This document shows positions 22,001-32,297 of a stretch of 64,000 nt of DNA, in pieces. Both the position numbers and the translations under genes were made by a program. Position 1 is the stretch's first letter, and each line of letters begins with the position of its first letter. This DNA comes from Apoda limacodes (taxonomy: Eukaryota > Arthropoda > Insecta > Lepidoptera > Limacodidae): NCBI GenBank assembly GCA_946406115.1, contig OX291550.1, positions 22,172,722-22,236,721 on the forward strand, given 5' to 3'. Below the pieces are notes generated by a model. The model was not told the origin of the DNA. It did not search any database and saw only the letters and a list, made by a program, of their open reading frames with translations.

Positions 22001-25000
22001 TTGGCGTTATTCACGTTTGACGACGCTTAGGCCAATCAACGGTTCCCGTGAATATAAGACAGAAAAATAAACTTCGTTTCTGTAGATCAAAAGGTGTAAT
22101 GCATAATAAAAACTGTTATCTTTATTGTTGAAAACTGTTTCTTTCTATAATAATATTTGTTTATCAGCCTTCATATGTTGCCGCCATTGTTGGGGCACTG
22201 TTCGACCACCACAGACGACGATTTGGGCCATAGTGTAATAGGTTATATGTAATAGGTAAGTCCTTTTAATTTTTTCTCATATGTTATATATGCAGGATTC
22301 CTTGCACATAAAAACCCAGTGTTATGCGGCTATATTCATCATATTATTTTATATTTACCTGGAATCGACAATTATATTCTCTTAACAAATGAAGCCAATC
22401 ATAAGATTGAAATATTTGATAAGCAAATTCTGTGAAGCTCATTCCGACTTCCGAGCTTATCCTGGTTTGTACACTTTGCTTTAGCAGCATAGTTCCCATT
22501 CTAAAATTACGACCAATCTCACTAACAAACTGTATGGCATTTACATTTTTGTACCAGTCTTCATTATTGACTATTCTGAAATTTAAATACAAGAACATGA
22601 ATATTTAAGCTGTGTTTTGTATGACTGCATAATGTATTTTTTGCACATGATCATAATTTATTACAGTGATGAGCATGATGAAGATTTGTATGACTATGTC
22701 TTACTGCCATGACACACATGCGATTTTTAGTTGCGCGATTTAGCAAACATACAAGTTGCTTGTGATTGCCAAAAGCAGCGGCCGTAACAGTCACGGAACC
22801 CATTTGCGGCATAGCTGACAGACACGATTAATTGCGATGTAGTTATTCTACATTTGCCGATTCGCACAATCCGGCAATTATAAGTGGTTTAAGTGTCCAA
22901 TTCTTTATTTATTAAGTTATATAATTAAGTCGGTAGTGGCCAAGGGGTTTAAATTTCACTTCACGTCTCAAGTGGCGGACGTTTGAACCCCGGGTCGGCG
23001 TGTACCAATGAGTATTTTGTAAATTTTTTAAGTACACTAATTTGTTTATTCACACCTTTTTTTTTTTTTTCTGAACTGACTGCTGTCGCAGCCATTAGTG
23101 CTTCACCGGGCTTTTTATTGGCTAGTCTCTGAAGGAGCCTCAGCCCATGTAGCGCCCAACGCTCAAGGCTCCCCGCGGGGGGAGCCTCGGCTTGGGTTGT
23201 CGCTCTCGGGGGCGTCCATTCAACCGGCGTGAATCTCGAACCCGAAGGTGAGTCACCGCCAGGAGAAGCGCCCCGGCACTCTTTGATACCTTGTGTATCC
23301 GTTCGGGCGTCGACGAACCCGGGGACGTCGGCGTCGTGTGAGGGGGGAGTCCCTATTCGGGGAGGTCGTAGAGACTAATCTCGCTATCCGGACAGCGAGA
23401 TCGTCATCTGGGGCAGTTAGTACGTGCCGAGGCCGCATAGCGATAGCTTTACGGCCATGCCGAGGTCGGTCGGGGGAATGATACGTTGTGGATTGCACAA
23501 TTAGTCGATTCGGGTGATTTTGTGTACGCTCGAATAAGCGGACTGCCAGGTCTTTGAAATATTGAAGAATCGTGAGGAGTTCGTAATCTCTGTGTAGGTA
23601 CGCATTGCGGACGTACCAGGAGGCTCCGGAGGCCGCTTTGAAAAAACCGTTCTGGAGGGTCTGTAGTTTATCGAGATTACGCTTGGATAACGCAAAGACT
23701 ACGCTAGCATAAGCTATACTAGGCGTATGCAAGTTGTGTAAAGATTCAGGTTATTTCAAAGCGACATCTTACTGTACTTGCCTATCATGGGATTAGCCAT
23801 TCACACGACTGGATTTTCATGCAGATTTAATATAAAATCTAGCTAGATATACCTTATTTCGACGCTTAGGCCAATCAACGGTTCCCGCGAATATAAGACA
23901 GAAAAATAAACTTCGTTTCTGTAGATCAAAAGGTGTAATGCATAATAAAAACTGTTATCTTTATTGTTGAAAACTGTTTCTTTCTACCATAATAATTGTT
24001 TATCAGCCTTCATATGTTGCCGCCATTCTTGGGGCACTGTTCGACCCACACAGACCTTGGACAAGGGCGGTTTGGGCCATAGTGTAATAGGTTCACATAA
24101 GTCCTTTTAATTTTTTCTCATATGTTATATATGCAGGATTCCTTGCACATAAAAACCCAGTGTTATAAGCCAAACGGCTGGCTGTGTGTGGCCAGAATTG
24201 AAATGCATTTAATTTTTTTAGTTAAGTTAGCTAATTTTAACAAAATCTGTCTGATATCTACATCTGTCATTCCCGTTAAGACTTATTTAAAATGTTTATT
24301 ACCTCAATGGTTTTAATTTGCTTTCTTCTCCTGACCAAACATATTTTTTATGATTTTCAAACACAGTCTGAAGATTCTTTTTGATGCTTTGAACATTGTG
24401 TTTTATGGCGTCAGTTTTTAGTGCAACACGATCTGTGCTCCTTCCGCTTGGATCTCCAATATGCCCAGTAGCTCCACCCACCTGGATAATACAAAGAAAA
24501 ATATTAAACTGACCTCAAAAGCCCATTAAAATATTTTTACCCTGTAAATATATGTACTTCATACATCTATAACTGCCTGTATCAGGAATTGACAATAGAG
24601 GTATATTATTCTGGTCTTTTATTTTACTGCTTAATATTTTAAAACTATAAATCTTCAACATATGGGAAGTATATAAAGCCACCTTAGACCAGATACTCTT
24701 CATTAGAAACAGTGTTGTGGTGATAGACTCACCACCTGTCACGCAAGACTGAAGTAGTTGGTGAAAAAAGGCTGTCCACCATGATGAATGATGTAGGTGT
24801 GTATCTAGCCACTGGTAACCCGCTTGAAAATAAAAACTGTGAAGATGTTCATACATACATATAAATACAATAACTATATGATCAATCACCAATCCATGAA
24901 ATTCTAGTTTACTGTAATGTAATAAAGACTGAACTTAATATTTTCATGCAGTTGGATACGTATTATTTCCTGTATTGACATCCTACTTCAAGGAAAACAT

Positions 25001-26027
25001 TTGGTTTAATGTAATTTTTAGTGGGAGGTTATAGTTAAGTAAATAACAAATTCATCCAACTTTTCTTGTATTGTAGATGTCTTAATGAATTCTAATAAAC
25101 ATTCAATTCAATTTGCAAACTTGTTATAGTCGTCATATAAAATCACAGGTTTAAAATGAAATTCACTTACTCGTAACAGTTTTAGTACTATTTTATCATT
25201 CTCTCGCATTACTTCTTGATCTATGTAGGAAATTTATTTTCAATCTCTACTCCTTAAATTATGCCTCCGCAAATGTAAGTCTTCCACATTAGATGCTATA
25301 GGCACTTTTACTGTTAATATAAGCCCTGTAAATCCAGCTTGACTCAATCCACAATGCTATTTGTCTAACTTCAAACTTAACCATCAATGCATCAGTAGTT
25401 GACCACAAACTTTATATTTACAGGACTGCTGACAGCTAATAGAAACCAGCAGCCTAAGAAACCATTGTATTTACATTAATAAATCAAAACTGCTTACCAA
25501 TGCTATGACCTCATGCCCACCACGTTGCCAGTGTAAAAGGTTAATTATTACAAGGAGATTGCCCACATGAAGGCTATTAGCAGTTGGATCAAAGCCTGCA
25601 TATACAGACTGAGGAGATTTGTTCAGTAAATTCAGTATTTCAGACCTTAAATTAAAATATTAAATATAAATATTTAATCTGATTTTTATTAAACCTACTA
25701 AGGAAATAAAAAGTTAATTATAAAAAAGTGGGTTAATAAGCTTAATATTCGGGCTTTTTAGTCTTAAGTTCTATTGATTTAAATTTTGTCAACTCTATGT
25801 GCAGTACAGATTCACCTATTTATGATCATTTGATGAGCGACTATGAAAGTTTATATTTACGAGATTACATATAATACAACATTAAATACTTGCGCTGCAG
25901 TGTTAGGAAATATATCTTGATACATTCCTCGCTCACTTAATTTTAAAATATTCCTACTACTGTGAAACCGAAGAGATAACCTCTGGTAGAGTTTAGGAAC
26001 ACATATAACCTGTTTTAAGTATTTCAT
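18920..26027 (-). CDS. YARS2: Mitochondrial tyrosyl-tRNA synthetase
   Basis: Model: complement(join(18920..19083, 20245..20433, 20766..21041, 21810..21888, 22359..22575, 24303..24481, 25498..25645, 25894..26027)), 461 residues, close to the 477 of human YARS2. It charges mitochondrial tRNA-Tyr with tyrosine. Class I signatures are the HIGH-type HVGN at residues 71-74 (after [12 protein letters not shown]), GGSDQMGN in the tyrosine pocket at 228-235, and the KMSKS-type KFGKS at 266-270. The N-terminus is rich in Lys, Arg and hydroxylated residues with few acids, fitting a mitochondrial targeting peptide. The C-terminal S4-like region ends [11 protein letters not shown]. Exon 1 to 2 works only as a GC-AG intron. 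Introns hold a minisatellite MITE, a Jockey copy and direct repeats around exon 4. Confidence 0.93.
19446..19988. mobile_element. MITE with perfect TIRs, 8-bp target duplication and internal tandem array
   Basis: The first and last 25 bases are perfect inverted repeats (19446-19470 and 19964-19988; CGTTTATTGCAGATAGCACT at the start). GTTATTTT occurs directly outside both ends (19438-19445 and 19989-19996), an 8-bp target-site duplication as left by hAT- or P-type transposases. No coding capacity. The interior is largely a 104-bp tandem repeat. It sits in YARS2 intron 7. Confidence 0.9.
19625..19936. repeat. Tandem repeat, 3 units of 104 bp
   Basis: Units start at 19625, 19729 and 19833, with a partial fourth at 19937. 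Each reads ACAG(C/A)TGTCAA, then GAAAGAGCTATATCTCCCT, then a TGATAGAYMTCATCAAGATC block. Units differ by a few substitutions and no length change. Confidence 0.93.
20245..20433 (-). CDS. YARS2: YARS2 exon 7
   Basis: Encodes [20 protein letters not shown] through [19 protein letters not shown], aligning to the human segment around LDPGTSVLDTCRKANAIP. Acceptor TTTCTTGCAG, donor GAGA|GTAAGA. Confidence 0.9.
20766..21041 (-). CDS. YARS2: YARS2 exon 6 (KFGKS loop)
   Basis: Residues 253-344, with [20 protein letters not shown], the ATP-binding KMSKS-type loop, followed by FTFYSLGEI. Acceptor TTTCATTTCAG, donor CGGAG|GTATTC. Confidence 0.94.
21810..21888 (-). CDS. YARS2: YARS2 exon 5 (GGSDQ motif)
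   Basis: A 79-base exon encoding [20 protein letters not shown] and on to the first base of a Gly codon. Acceptor GTTACTAG, donor TTATG|GTTAGT. Confidence 0.9.
21899..22329. repeat. Direct repeat copy A flanking YARS2 exon 4
   Basis: Shares long near-identical blocks with 23818-24165 in the same orientation, for example CGACGCTTAGGCCAATCAAC, GTTTCTGTAGATCAAAAGG and TTATATATGCAGGATTCCTT. The middle contains a minus-strand Metulj-like SINE end (GTTGGGGCACTG...TTTGGGCCATAG). Confidence 0.85.
22359..22575 (-). CDS. YARS2: YARS2 exon 4 (tRNA and tyrosine binding core)
   Basis: Residues 154-226 with [19 protein letters not shown] and [11 protein letters not shown], matching the VGGHFRMGTLLSRQSVQ region of the human enzyme. 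Acceptor AAATTTCAG, donor TTCCAG|GTAAAT. Direct repeats lie in both flanking introns. Confidence 0.93.
22925..23055 (+). mobile_element. Metulj-like SINE, 5' part, split by a Jockey insertion
   Basis: tRNA-like head with GGTAGTGGCCAAGGGGTTT, a B-box-like GTTTGAACCCCGGGTCG and the typical GTGTACCAATGAGTATTTT. It stops at ATTCACAC, where the Jockey element begins; a few more SINE bases (GACTGGATTTTC) resume at 23807. Confidence 0.7.
23056..23798 (-). mobile_element. 5'-truncated Jockey-like LINE, RT C-terminal end
   Basis: Minus strand ends CAGTTCAG plus a poly(A) of about 14 (23057-23070 read as T). It encodes the same C-terminal block as 10380-10910 ([20 protein letters not shown]). Further 5' the reading SKMSL then a stop and a frameshift show decay. 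ATTCACAC at 23048-23055 and 23799-23806 is an 8-bp target duplication fixing both ends. Confidence 0.9.
23818..24165. repeat. Direct repeat copy B flanking YARS2 exon 4
   Basis: Partner of 21899-22329, starting ATGCAGATTTAATAT in both. It is shorter because the block between AGCTAGATAT and CGACGCTTAGG is mostly missing. Either a local duplication or two insertions of one element. Confidence 0.85.
24303..24481 (-). CDS. YARS2: YARS2 exon 3
   Basis: Begins [18 protein letters not shown], matching the VGGATARLGDPSGR block of human YARS2. Acceptor ATTATCCAG, donor TTGAG|GTAATA, ending two bases into an Arg codon. Confidence 0.92.
24482..25497. other. YARS2 intron 2
   Basis: AT-rich intron. The longest open frame is on the minus strand (24515-24892) and shows no recognisable protein pattern. 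No repeat boundary found. Confidence 0.45.
25498..25645 (-). CDS. YARS2: YARS2 exon 2 (HIGH motif)
   Basis: Residues 45-94, including [16 protein letters not shown], the first half of the class I active site. Acceptor TTTAAG, donor GCATTG|GTAAGC, phase 0. Confidence 0.92.
25894..26027 (-). CDS. YARS2: YARS2 exon 1 (targeting peptide)
   Basis: [20 protein letters not shown] onward to DIFPNTA, with two bases of an Ala codon. The only junction keeping frame with exon 2 is AGC|GCAAGT, a GC donor. A GT donor four bases further on would place a stop at the second codon after the junction. Confidence 0.8.
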
Positions 26028-26341
26028 ATTGAGTAGGAGATAAATTTTAAATATTGATGATGTGGAGTTTATTTCATTATTTCAACAGAGATCACTAAAT
26101 ATAACGATTTATTGGAAATATTTCTAAATTATATTACACAAAAATCAGTCATAACCAATTTATTATTTGTGGCAGCAGTACAACCGACAATGTACATTAT
26201 GCGCTTAATGTCAATAATACAACTAAAGTGAATGAGCCAAGATTTGTAGTGTGCCACACATAATTTATGTCTCCTTAACTTGGCTGAGTTATGACATTAG
26301 GCGAATTGAAGCAGTGAACAAAACGCACCTAAATGCGCTAG
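26028..26341 (-). other. Presumed YARS2 5' flank
   Basis: Region immediately upstream of the start codon; it should contain the transcription start. No TATA box or initiator could be assigned. The MITE at 26342-26466 lies about 315 bases upstream of the ATG. Confidence 0.4.
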
Positions 26342-26466
26342 TACAGTGCAAAAAACAATTCTGACGGCGTTAAACAATCAGAACTATAGTCGACATATTG
26401 GAATGGTGTGAACTTACAACGACACTAGCGACTAAACACCGAGTAAGAAAAGTTTTTGCAATTTTT
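26342..26466 (+). mobile_element. Small MITE, partner at 16191-16319
   Basis: Starts TACAGTGCAAAAAACAATTCTG and ends AGAAAAGTTTTTGCA, an imperfect inverted pair. The middle GTGTGAACTTACAACGACAC matches the minus strand of the 16-kb copy. Located in the likely promoter region of YARS2. Confidence 0.65.
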
Positions 26467-27082
26467 TTTAATTTGTCAAGGCTTCATCAAAAGCTCTGGA
26501 AGGCTGGTGGAAATTGAATACATATAGCCTTGCATAGATACAGTATGACACCAAACATAATCATTTCGTCGGAGCTCTAACTGAAAATTTTCACAAGTTT
26601 GCTCGCCGTTACTTGCTAATTGTTTTCATTTCATCCTCTATAAGTCTTTGATGCATAATTCTTTACGGATCTTCGTAAAATCTGCTGAAATTTGTCCTCG
26701 AGTCCTACTAGATTATATTTAAAAAATAAACAAGCAAAACACGTCTCCATTGTTTAAATCCGCACTTAGAACTCTTTGCTGCACTGTACTTCGAGAGCGG
26801 TCCACTTAACACAGGTACTAGCCCGTATGAATTCACGGTTAAGTTTCTGTAAGGTTGGTTTTACCGTATTAAATCAAAAATGGATAATCAAACTGACGCA
26901 CAACTGCAAAAAAAACTAACAATCTTGCTCTGAATTGTTGTCGTTTGAAGTGAGTTGGTTTAAGTTGGAGTCACCGATTTCCGGTTTGTAAAACAAGTTA
27001 TCTGATTTGAGCAATATCGATTCGTCCTTCCTATTTTCAGACTTCAGATAGCCCTATTATATCCTAGCATAATTTGTCCGAG

Positions 27083-27400
27083 TCTGTAGTGGCCTAGTGA
27101 TTTCGGTGTCTGCCTCGCGTTCAGAGGGGCGGAGCTTCGTGTATCAATGAATATTTTTGTTAATTTCAAGTACATTGTTTGTTCACGTAAATACGACACT
27201 GAATTTTCGGTGGTAGAAAACATCGTAAAGACTCCTGCATACGTCAAAAACAAAGAAGTGCGCATAAAAAATTCACAATCCGTACTGGGCCCGCGTGGTA
27301 GATATGACCCAAAAAAATCAACCTTCTTACCAAAGATAAGATGGTGAGGTGAACAGTGGGGACGTACATATGCGTACCTATGGAGGCTAGTACGGGGAAG
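27083..27400 (+). mobile_element. Metulj-like SINE
   Basis: Head GTCTGTAGTGGCCTAGTG, a degraded B-box region, GTGTATCAATGAATATTTTT, then GAATTTTCGGTGGTAGAAAA and CACAATCCGTACTGGGCCCG, ending in ATGGTGAGGTGAACAGTGGG. This order of blocks is the common lepidopteran SINE. Confidence 0.65.
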
Positions 27401-27540
27401 GATTCTTGTGACTTTGATAAATAAAATGTAAGTAGGTACGGTAATCTTTGTACGGTAATGTTTAAAAAATCTGTATATAATTATAATAGGTTATTTAAAA
27501 GATTTTTTAAATTGAAACATTGATGATTTCTAAGCCATAC

Positions 27541-27742
27541 TATTATAAACGCTATAGTAACCCTGTCTGTCTGTCTGTGAAAAAAAACGAATCACAGTCA
27601 ACGTTTTCAAGTAGCCTATGTCCTTCCCTGGGTGGGACTCAAACTATCTCCATGCCAATTTCCATCTTAATCGGTACAGTGGTTTAAGCATGAAGAGGTA
27701 ACAGACACAGCTACTATCGCATTTATAATGTTTATATGGATA
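27541..27742 (-). repeat. Dispersed lepidopteran repeat ending TATTATAAACG / CGCATTTATAATG
   Basis: Both ends carry an inverted ATTATAAA-type motif, with CTGTCTGTCTGTCTGTGA and CATCTTAATCGGTACAGTGG (on the minus strand, a CCACTGTACCGATTAAGATGG-type block) inside. This is a frequent non-coding repeat in moth and butterfly DNA. Confidence 0.55.
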
Positions 27743-27779
27743 TAAGTACATACAGTTTTTTGTATCTGTTGTCTGGTAT

Positions 27780-28075
27780 CCTTATCAGCCTCATACGTCC
27801 CCACTGCTGGGGCACGGCCTACCCTCACGAGGGTGATTTGGGCCATAATCCACACGCGGGCCCAGTGAGGATTGTGGTCTTCATATACGTCTTTTTTTTG
27901 ACGTATGTAGGTTTCCTAACGGTGTTTTTCTTCACCGAAAAGCCAGTGGTATGAATAATCAATGTAATTGAGATATTAAGAAAAAGATACATTGGTACAC
28001 GCCGGGTCTTGAACCTCGGCCACTCAGGACGTAAAGTGAAATCGAAACCCCTCGGCCACCACCATGCATAGAAAA
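27780..28075 (-). mobile_element. Metulj-like SINE, reverse orientation
   Basis: On the minus strand: GTGGCCGAGGGGTTTCGATT, GGTTCAAGACCCGGCG, GTGTACCAATG, then TTTTCGGTGAAGAAAAACAC and a final TTTGGGCCATAG-type / GTGCCCCAGCAGTGGGGACG end. Better preserved than the copy at 27083. Confidence 0.75.
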
Positions 28076-28089
28076 CACCCAGTTTCAAT

Positions 28090-28175
28090 ACTAACACAAA
28101 TGTTTGTCTTGTGCAGGAATTGAACCCACGCCCCTCAATTCAGCAGTCGGGTAATTACCTACTAAGTCACGGTAG
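28090..28175 (-). mobile_element. tRNA-like SINE head, reverse orientation
   Basis: The minus strand has TGACTTAGTAGGTAATTACC followed by GTGGGTTCAATTCCTGCAC, an A/B-box-like pair at roughly tRNA spacing. It is too degraded to fold as a tRNA. Confidence 0.45.
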
Positions 28176-29164
28176 TAATAAACTTCAGCCAAACATTATA
28201 CGCAATCGCAGTCAACCTTCGGACGGGCTATTCTGCTACGTCCAACTTACAGTCACATGCTCGCTGTTCACCTGCTTCCCCGTGGAAATAGTTTTATCCG
28301 TGGACCGCGTCTGAGTAGAAATATATTTTTACGTGAGAGATAATAACATAATAGAAACTTTTATCTTGGATAAACAAGGAATCGTCGCAGGAACCGCGTG
28401 ATGACCTCAGCGCAGGAGAAACCGCGGACAAAAGCTAATCAAATAATAATATTGTTAAATATCAACGGTAAAATTTTCTGTCAATTAGGCCAATTAACAG
28501 AGCAAAGAAAAAGCGCGGTATAGTGCAGGTGACCTTCAGGGCTGTGTTCAAGAACTCGGCCTTATATAAAAATCCAGTCAGACAGTATGTTTGATTAGAT
28601 TTTTACTGCCAAATTCACACGTGTTTCATAATTGATGAATTTAAGCAGCACGTTTATAATTTATCATTTATTCTTACTAATTTATTCTAAACAGAACAGT
28701 ACATTTAATTATACATTGATATTATATACCTACTAACGTTGTTTTACATACAATGTAGGAAGTGCAATTTATAACAAACAGATTCTTATCTAAACGTTTA
28801 TTCACAAAAGCTTTGGACATTTTTTCAAAATATATACAATAAAATGCAATCGTTCAGTATGTAATAAAAAGTAAACAGATTTTTTTACATTAAACAAACT
28901 TTAAGAAAACATGTGTAACCGCCTCCAGGTAGTTTTATCAAATAAAAAAAAAACATATATTCTGTTATTAAAAGTTTACACTGACACATGACTTTGTCGA
29001 GTAATACTGTATACAGGTTGTAACAGAATAGGTTGTCATTTAAAAAAATATGTTTTGTAATTAAAACTTTTCGTTGATACTATGACGTTGTACAGAATGT
29101 AACAGATAAGGGGTACTAATCCAGCATTACTCGCAAGCCTTAATAGTATATAAGATATTTGACG
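28176..29164. other. Intergenic spacer between YARS2 and PRPSAP
   Basis: AT-rich. No gene, structured RNA or clear element recognised. Confidence 0.4.
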
Positions 29165-29460
29165 CTTCACATGGTGCGCCCCCTATGCTACATAAAAACA
29201 AAAATATAATAATTGACATGTTTGACTTTGTTTTTAGTAGCTTACTAACTTATTTTTGTTACCTACTAAGTGTTTCGGTACATATTGTATACTCTTTAGC
29301 TGATTATCAAAGTATTGTATTATTACTTTAATTAAAACTTTATCTATTATTACTTTAATTAAGATTTTGTCAGAAATTTATATTGTTTACATTATATTGA
29401 CGATTCAAAACTGTTCTTAGAAATCTATTTGAATAAATATTGTTTGATTTTGATTTTTTA
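29165..29460 (+). mobile_element. LINE 3' tail, related to 44738-45012
   Basis: CATGTTTGACTTTGTTTTTA, TAGCTTACTAACTTATTTTT, TACATATTGTATACTCT and a final TTGAATAAATATTGTTTGAT match the reverse complement of the 44.7-kb block. The end with TTTGATTTTGATTT is typical of LINE tails with short repeats. No coding part present. Confidence 0.65.
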
Positions 29461-29669
29461 CAAAATTTTACGACAAAGGTCGTTACTCTTTCGAAGAACA
29501 TAAACCCAAAAAGCAAAAAAAATAATTGACTTTTAAAGCTTCGAATTTAAATCTGTTAAATGCTTACATAGTCATAACACTTACTGGGGATGCCCACTTT
29601 TTAGTTACACACGTATATAAGACTTGGTACTCAGATTTATTTTGTGATATTTTTAATATTCTTGTACTA

Positions 29670-30919
29670 CAGGGTGGGCCAAGAATTCGTCAACATTTAA
29701 ACCTAAAACCCCGCGCTAATGGGCCTTGCCACTAGCTCGCTTCTCGGAAATTTAGTCGCAATGGATCGCTTCACGGCGCCGCAGCGCGCTTATTGTGTGA
29801 AACAATTTTATTTCAACACAGTTCGCTCATTTCTGTGAGACGCTTATTTCGCGTTGAATACGATTTACACGATTTGAATCATTGTCCGAGTGCTCCATTA
29901 ATAAAGACATGGGTTAAGAAGTTCGAAGAGACGGGATCTACACTAAACGTGAAGCAAACCAGCGGCCACGGTTTTCTCGGAGCTAAGACAACATGCAGCG
30001 AATTTCCACTTCTGTTCGACGTGACCCAGATTTATCGACGCGCAAACATTCGGCTGAATTAGGATTATCCCGCACATCATTGCGCCGTATTTTGAAATAA
30101 GATTTGAAATCCAGTAAGTGCAGGAATCAAAACCTAATGATTTAAATTTGGGCAAGTCGTATGCCGAAACAATGTTAGATCGATTCAGTAATTTTGACAA
30201 CCTCTTATTTTCCGACGAAGCCCATTTCCACCTCAACGGTCACGTAAACAAACAGAATTGAAGGTATTGGAGCAGCGAAAATCCTAAAGCTAAACACGAG
30301 AGGCCACTTCATTCTCCTAAGGTATCGGTGTCGGCTGCAATTTCAGGAAAAGGAATCATTATTTTTCGAAGATCTCGCGGCCGTTCGGTTACTGTGAATT
30401 CTGCTGAGTATGTGAAAATTTTACGGGAGTTCTTGGCACCGAAGCTACTGGAATTTGCTGGCTACAATCGTAACACATGGTTCAACAAGATGGAGCCACT
30501 TATCACACATCTAACGAGTCCCTGCCGGTGGTTAAGGAAATGTTTCCGGAAAAGCGACGAGGCGACATCCTATTGCCACCCAGGAGTCCAGATCTATCCC
30601 CAGCAGACTTCTTTTTATGGGGTAATTTGAAGATTCGTGTCTATATCCATAAACCAAATACACTACATCAACTAAAGGAAAAAAATCAGCGATGAGATGT
30701 CGGCGATCTCGCGGTCTCTTTGTCGACGAGTATTCAAAAGTTTCGGTGTTCGCTTAGAAGAGTGCAAAAATCGAAACGGTGGTCATTAAGCTGATGTAAT
30801 TTTAAAATAAATAATTCCAACTAATTAACTTTCTTGTAAATAAACAATTTTTAAAATATGTCACATAGTTTTTTTAAATACGATTTTTTCAATTGTTAAC
30901 TAATTCATGGCCCATCCTG
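29670..30919 (+). mobile_element. Mariner-related transposon (DD41D-like), degenerate
   Basis: TIRs CAGGGTGGGCCAAGAATTCG and, from the right, CAGGATGGGCCATGAATTAG are flanked by TA. Plus-strand fragments of one transposase occur in order but in different frames: VKKFEETGSTLNVKQTSG near 29910, SNFDNLLFSDEAHFHLNG near 30190, RPLHSPKVSVSAAISGKGI near 30300, and QQDGATYHTSN...PPRSPDLSPADFFLWG near 30480-30630. Motifs match the group whose last catalytic Asp lies in PxDFFLWG. Several frameshifts and a stop kill it. A second member is at 41210-42102. Confidence 0.88.
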
Positions 30920-30921
30920 TA

Positions 30922-32297
30922 TAAAAATATTTTATCTACTCTCATATCGTAAAATTCGAATTATAAGAAGTTTATATGGACAGACTTTACAAACACAATA
31001 CCAAAATTTAAAAATAGAATCATATTATAACACTATTTCTTTAACAAAATAATGTTAGAATAGAATCAATACGATACAAGACAAAAATACAACCAATCAG
31101 ATTTCATCATTTTTTTAAGGGCGGGGCGCCCGCTGGTAAAATGCGCGGTGATGTGCAGGTTTTAGGCGCCATTCATACGTTTTGTTGTTTTGAATTAAGT
31201 AGTTTTTTTTTTGCTAAAAAAAATGTCGGATGTTGGAGTGAATGTGTAGAAAATGTGACTCCGCACGATATTTTAGATGTGGCGACGACAATGACTCAAT
31301 CTATTACCAGGAAAGTCGAATATGATAAAAGTATGAGAGTGGATAAAGTAGTGTATGAAACTGCACATAACTAGGTATCAAAATACTTGTGTGATACTAT
31401 TAAAAACCGAGTCGTCTCGTGTTTTAAACTCCTTATCATGCTACAGTTTTATAAATTACTATTTAAAGGCCAACAATCTCAATTCCATTTGTACAGCAAA
31501 CTTCAATTGTGGCATAAAATATATAATAAGGGTTATATTTATTGATGCTTAGATCACAGCGAAATTAAAATTGAGCATCGAAAGCTAACTCACTGGAATG
31601 GATACGTAAAAATAAACTGATGGAACTAAAAAAACAAACCACAATCATAACAACGGTTTTATGAACTTAATCTAAAAAAAAACTTAAATTAAGCCAACTC
31701 AATATAGACAAAAATATTACAGATGGAGCCATCACAAACAAAATATAACCACCTTACAATAATAAACATGAATTATACCGAGCTCTTTGTGGTCATGCAT
31801 CTAGCTACACCTCTATAAATAATACAAGATTTTTAATTTAAAATTTTAAAGTTTAAAAACAAAATATTAATCAAAGTTAATCTAAACACAAATAGGTTAA
31901 TAATAGTGATTTCAGAAAAGAAGAGATTAAATAGGTATAATAAAGAATTTGGGAGAGAACCTTAACATAAACTCAGCCATGTTTTTCAACTTCACTTTCA
32001 CATCTCTTGTCATGAACTTGTCGTTCAAATGGCTTCTCATGTCTACACTTTCATTGCCAGTTTGACTTTATTGCACGGTAGAATTGTTATTTTATTACTA
32101 TATACTCCATCTACGTACATTTGAAAACTAAACCAAAATATTTTGAAAATAATAATTTTTAATTATTCACTTGATGTGATTTTTTTTATGTAAACCACTT
32201 ATAAGAGTGCCAAAAATAAATGTACTATTGATTTAATATTTGAATTGGCATCGCAATAATTAAGATTCGAAATAAACAATTAATAGAGTTACTAGTA
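30922..32297. other. Intergenic spacer
   Basis: AT-rich. An open frame at 31141-31374 has no recognisable protein pattern. Nothing else seen. Confidence 0.4.

Noticed and set aside
22736..22860. Possible structured RNA around TTGCGCGATT/AATTGCGATG
   Set aside because: Short imperfect pairings only; no RNA family features.
24515..24892. Open frame of 125 codons on the minus strand in YARS2 intron 2
   Set aside because: No family pattern and no splice sites fitting YARS2; the flanking exons join in frame without it.
31141..31374. Possible small gene, 77 codons, plus strand
   Set aside because: No start context, motif or neighbour supports it; a short internal ATG frame nearby ends after nine codons.
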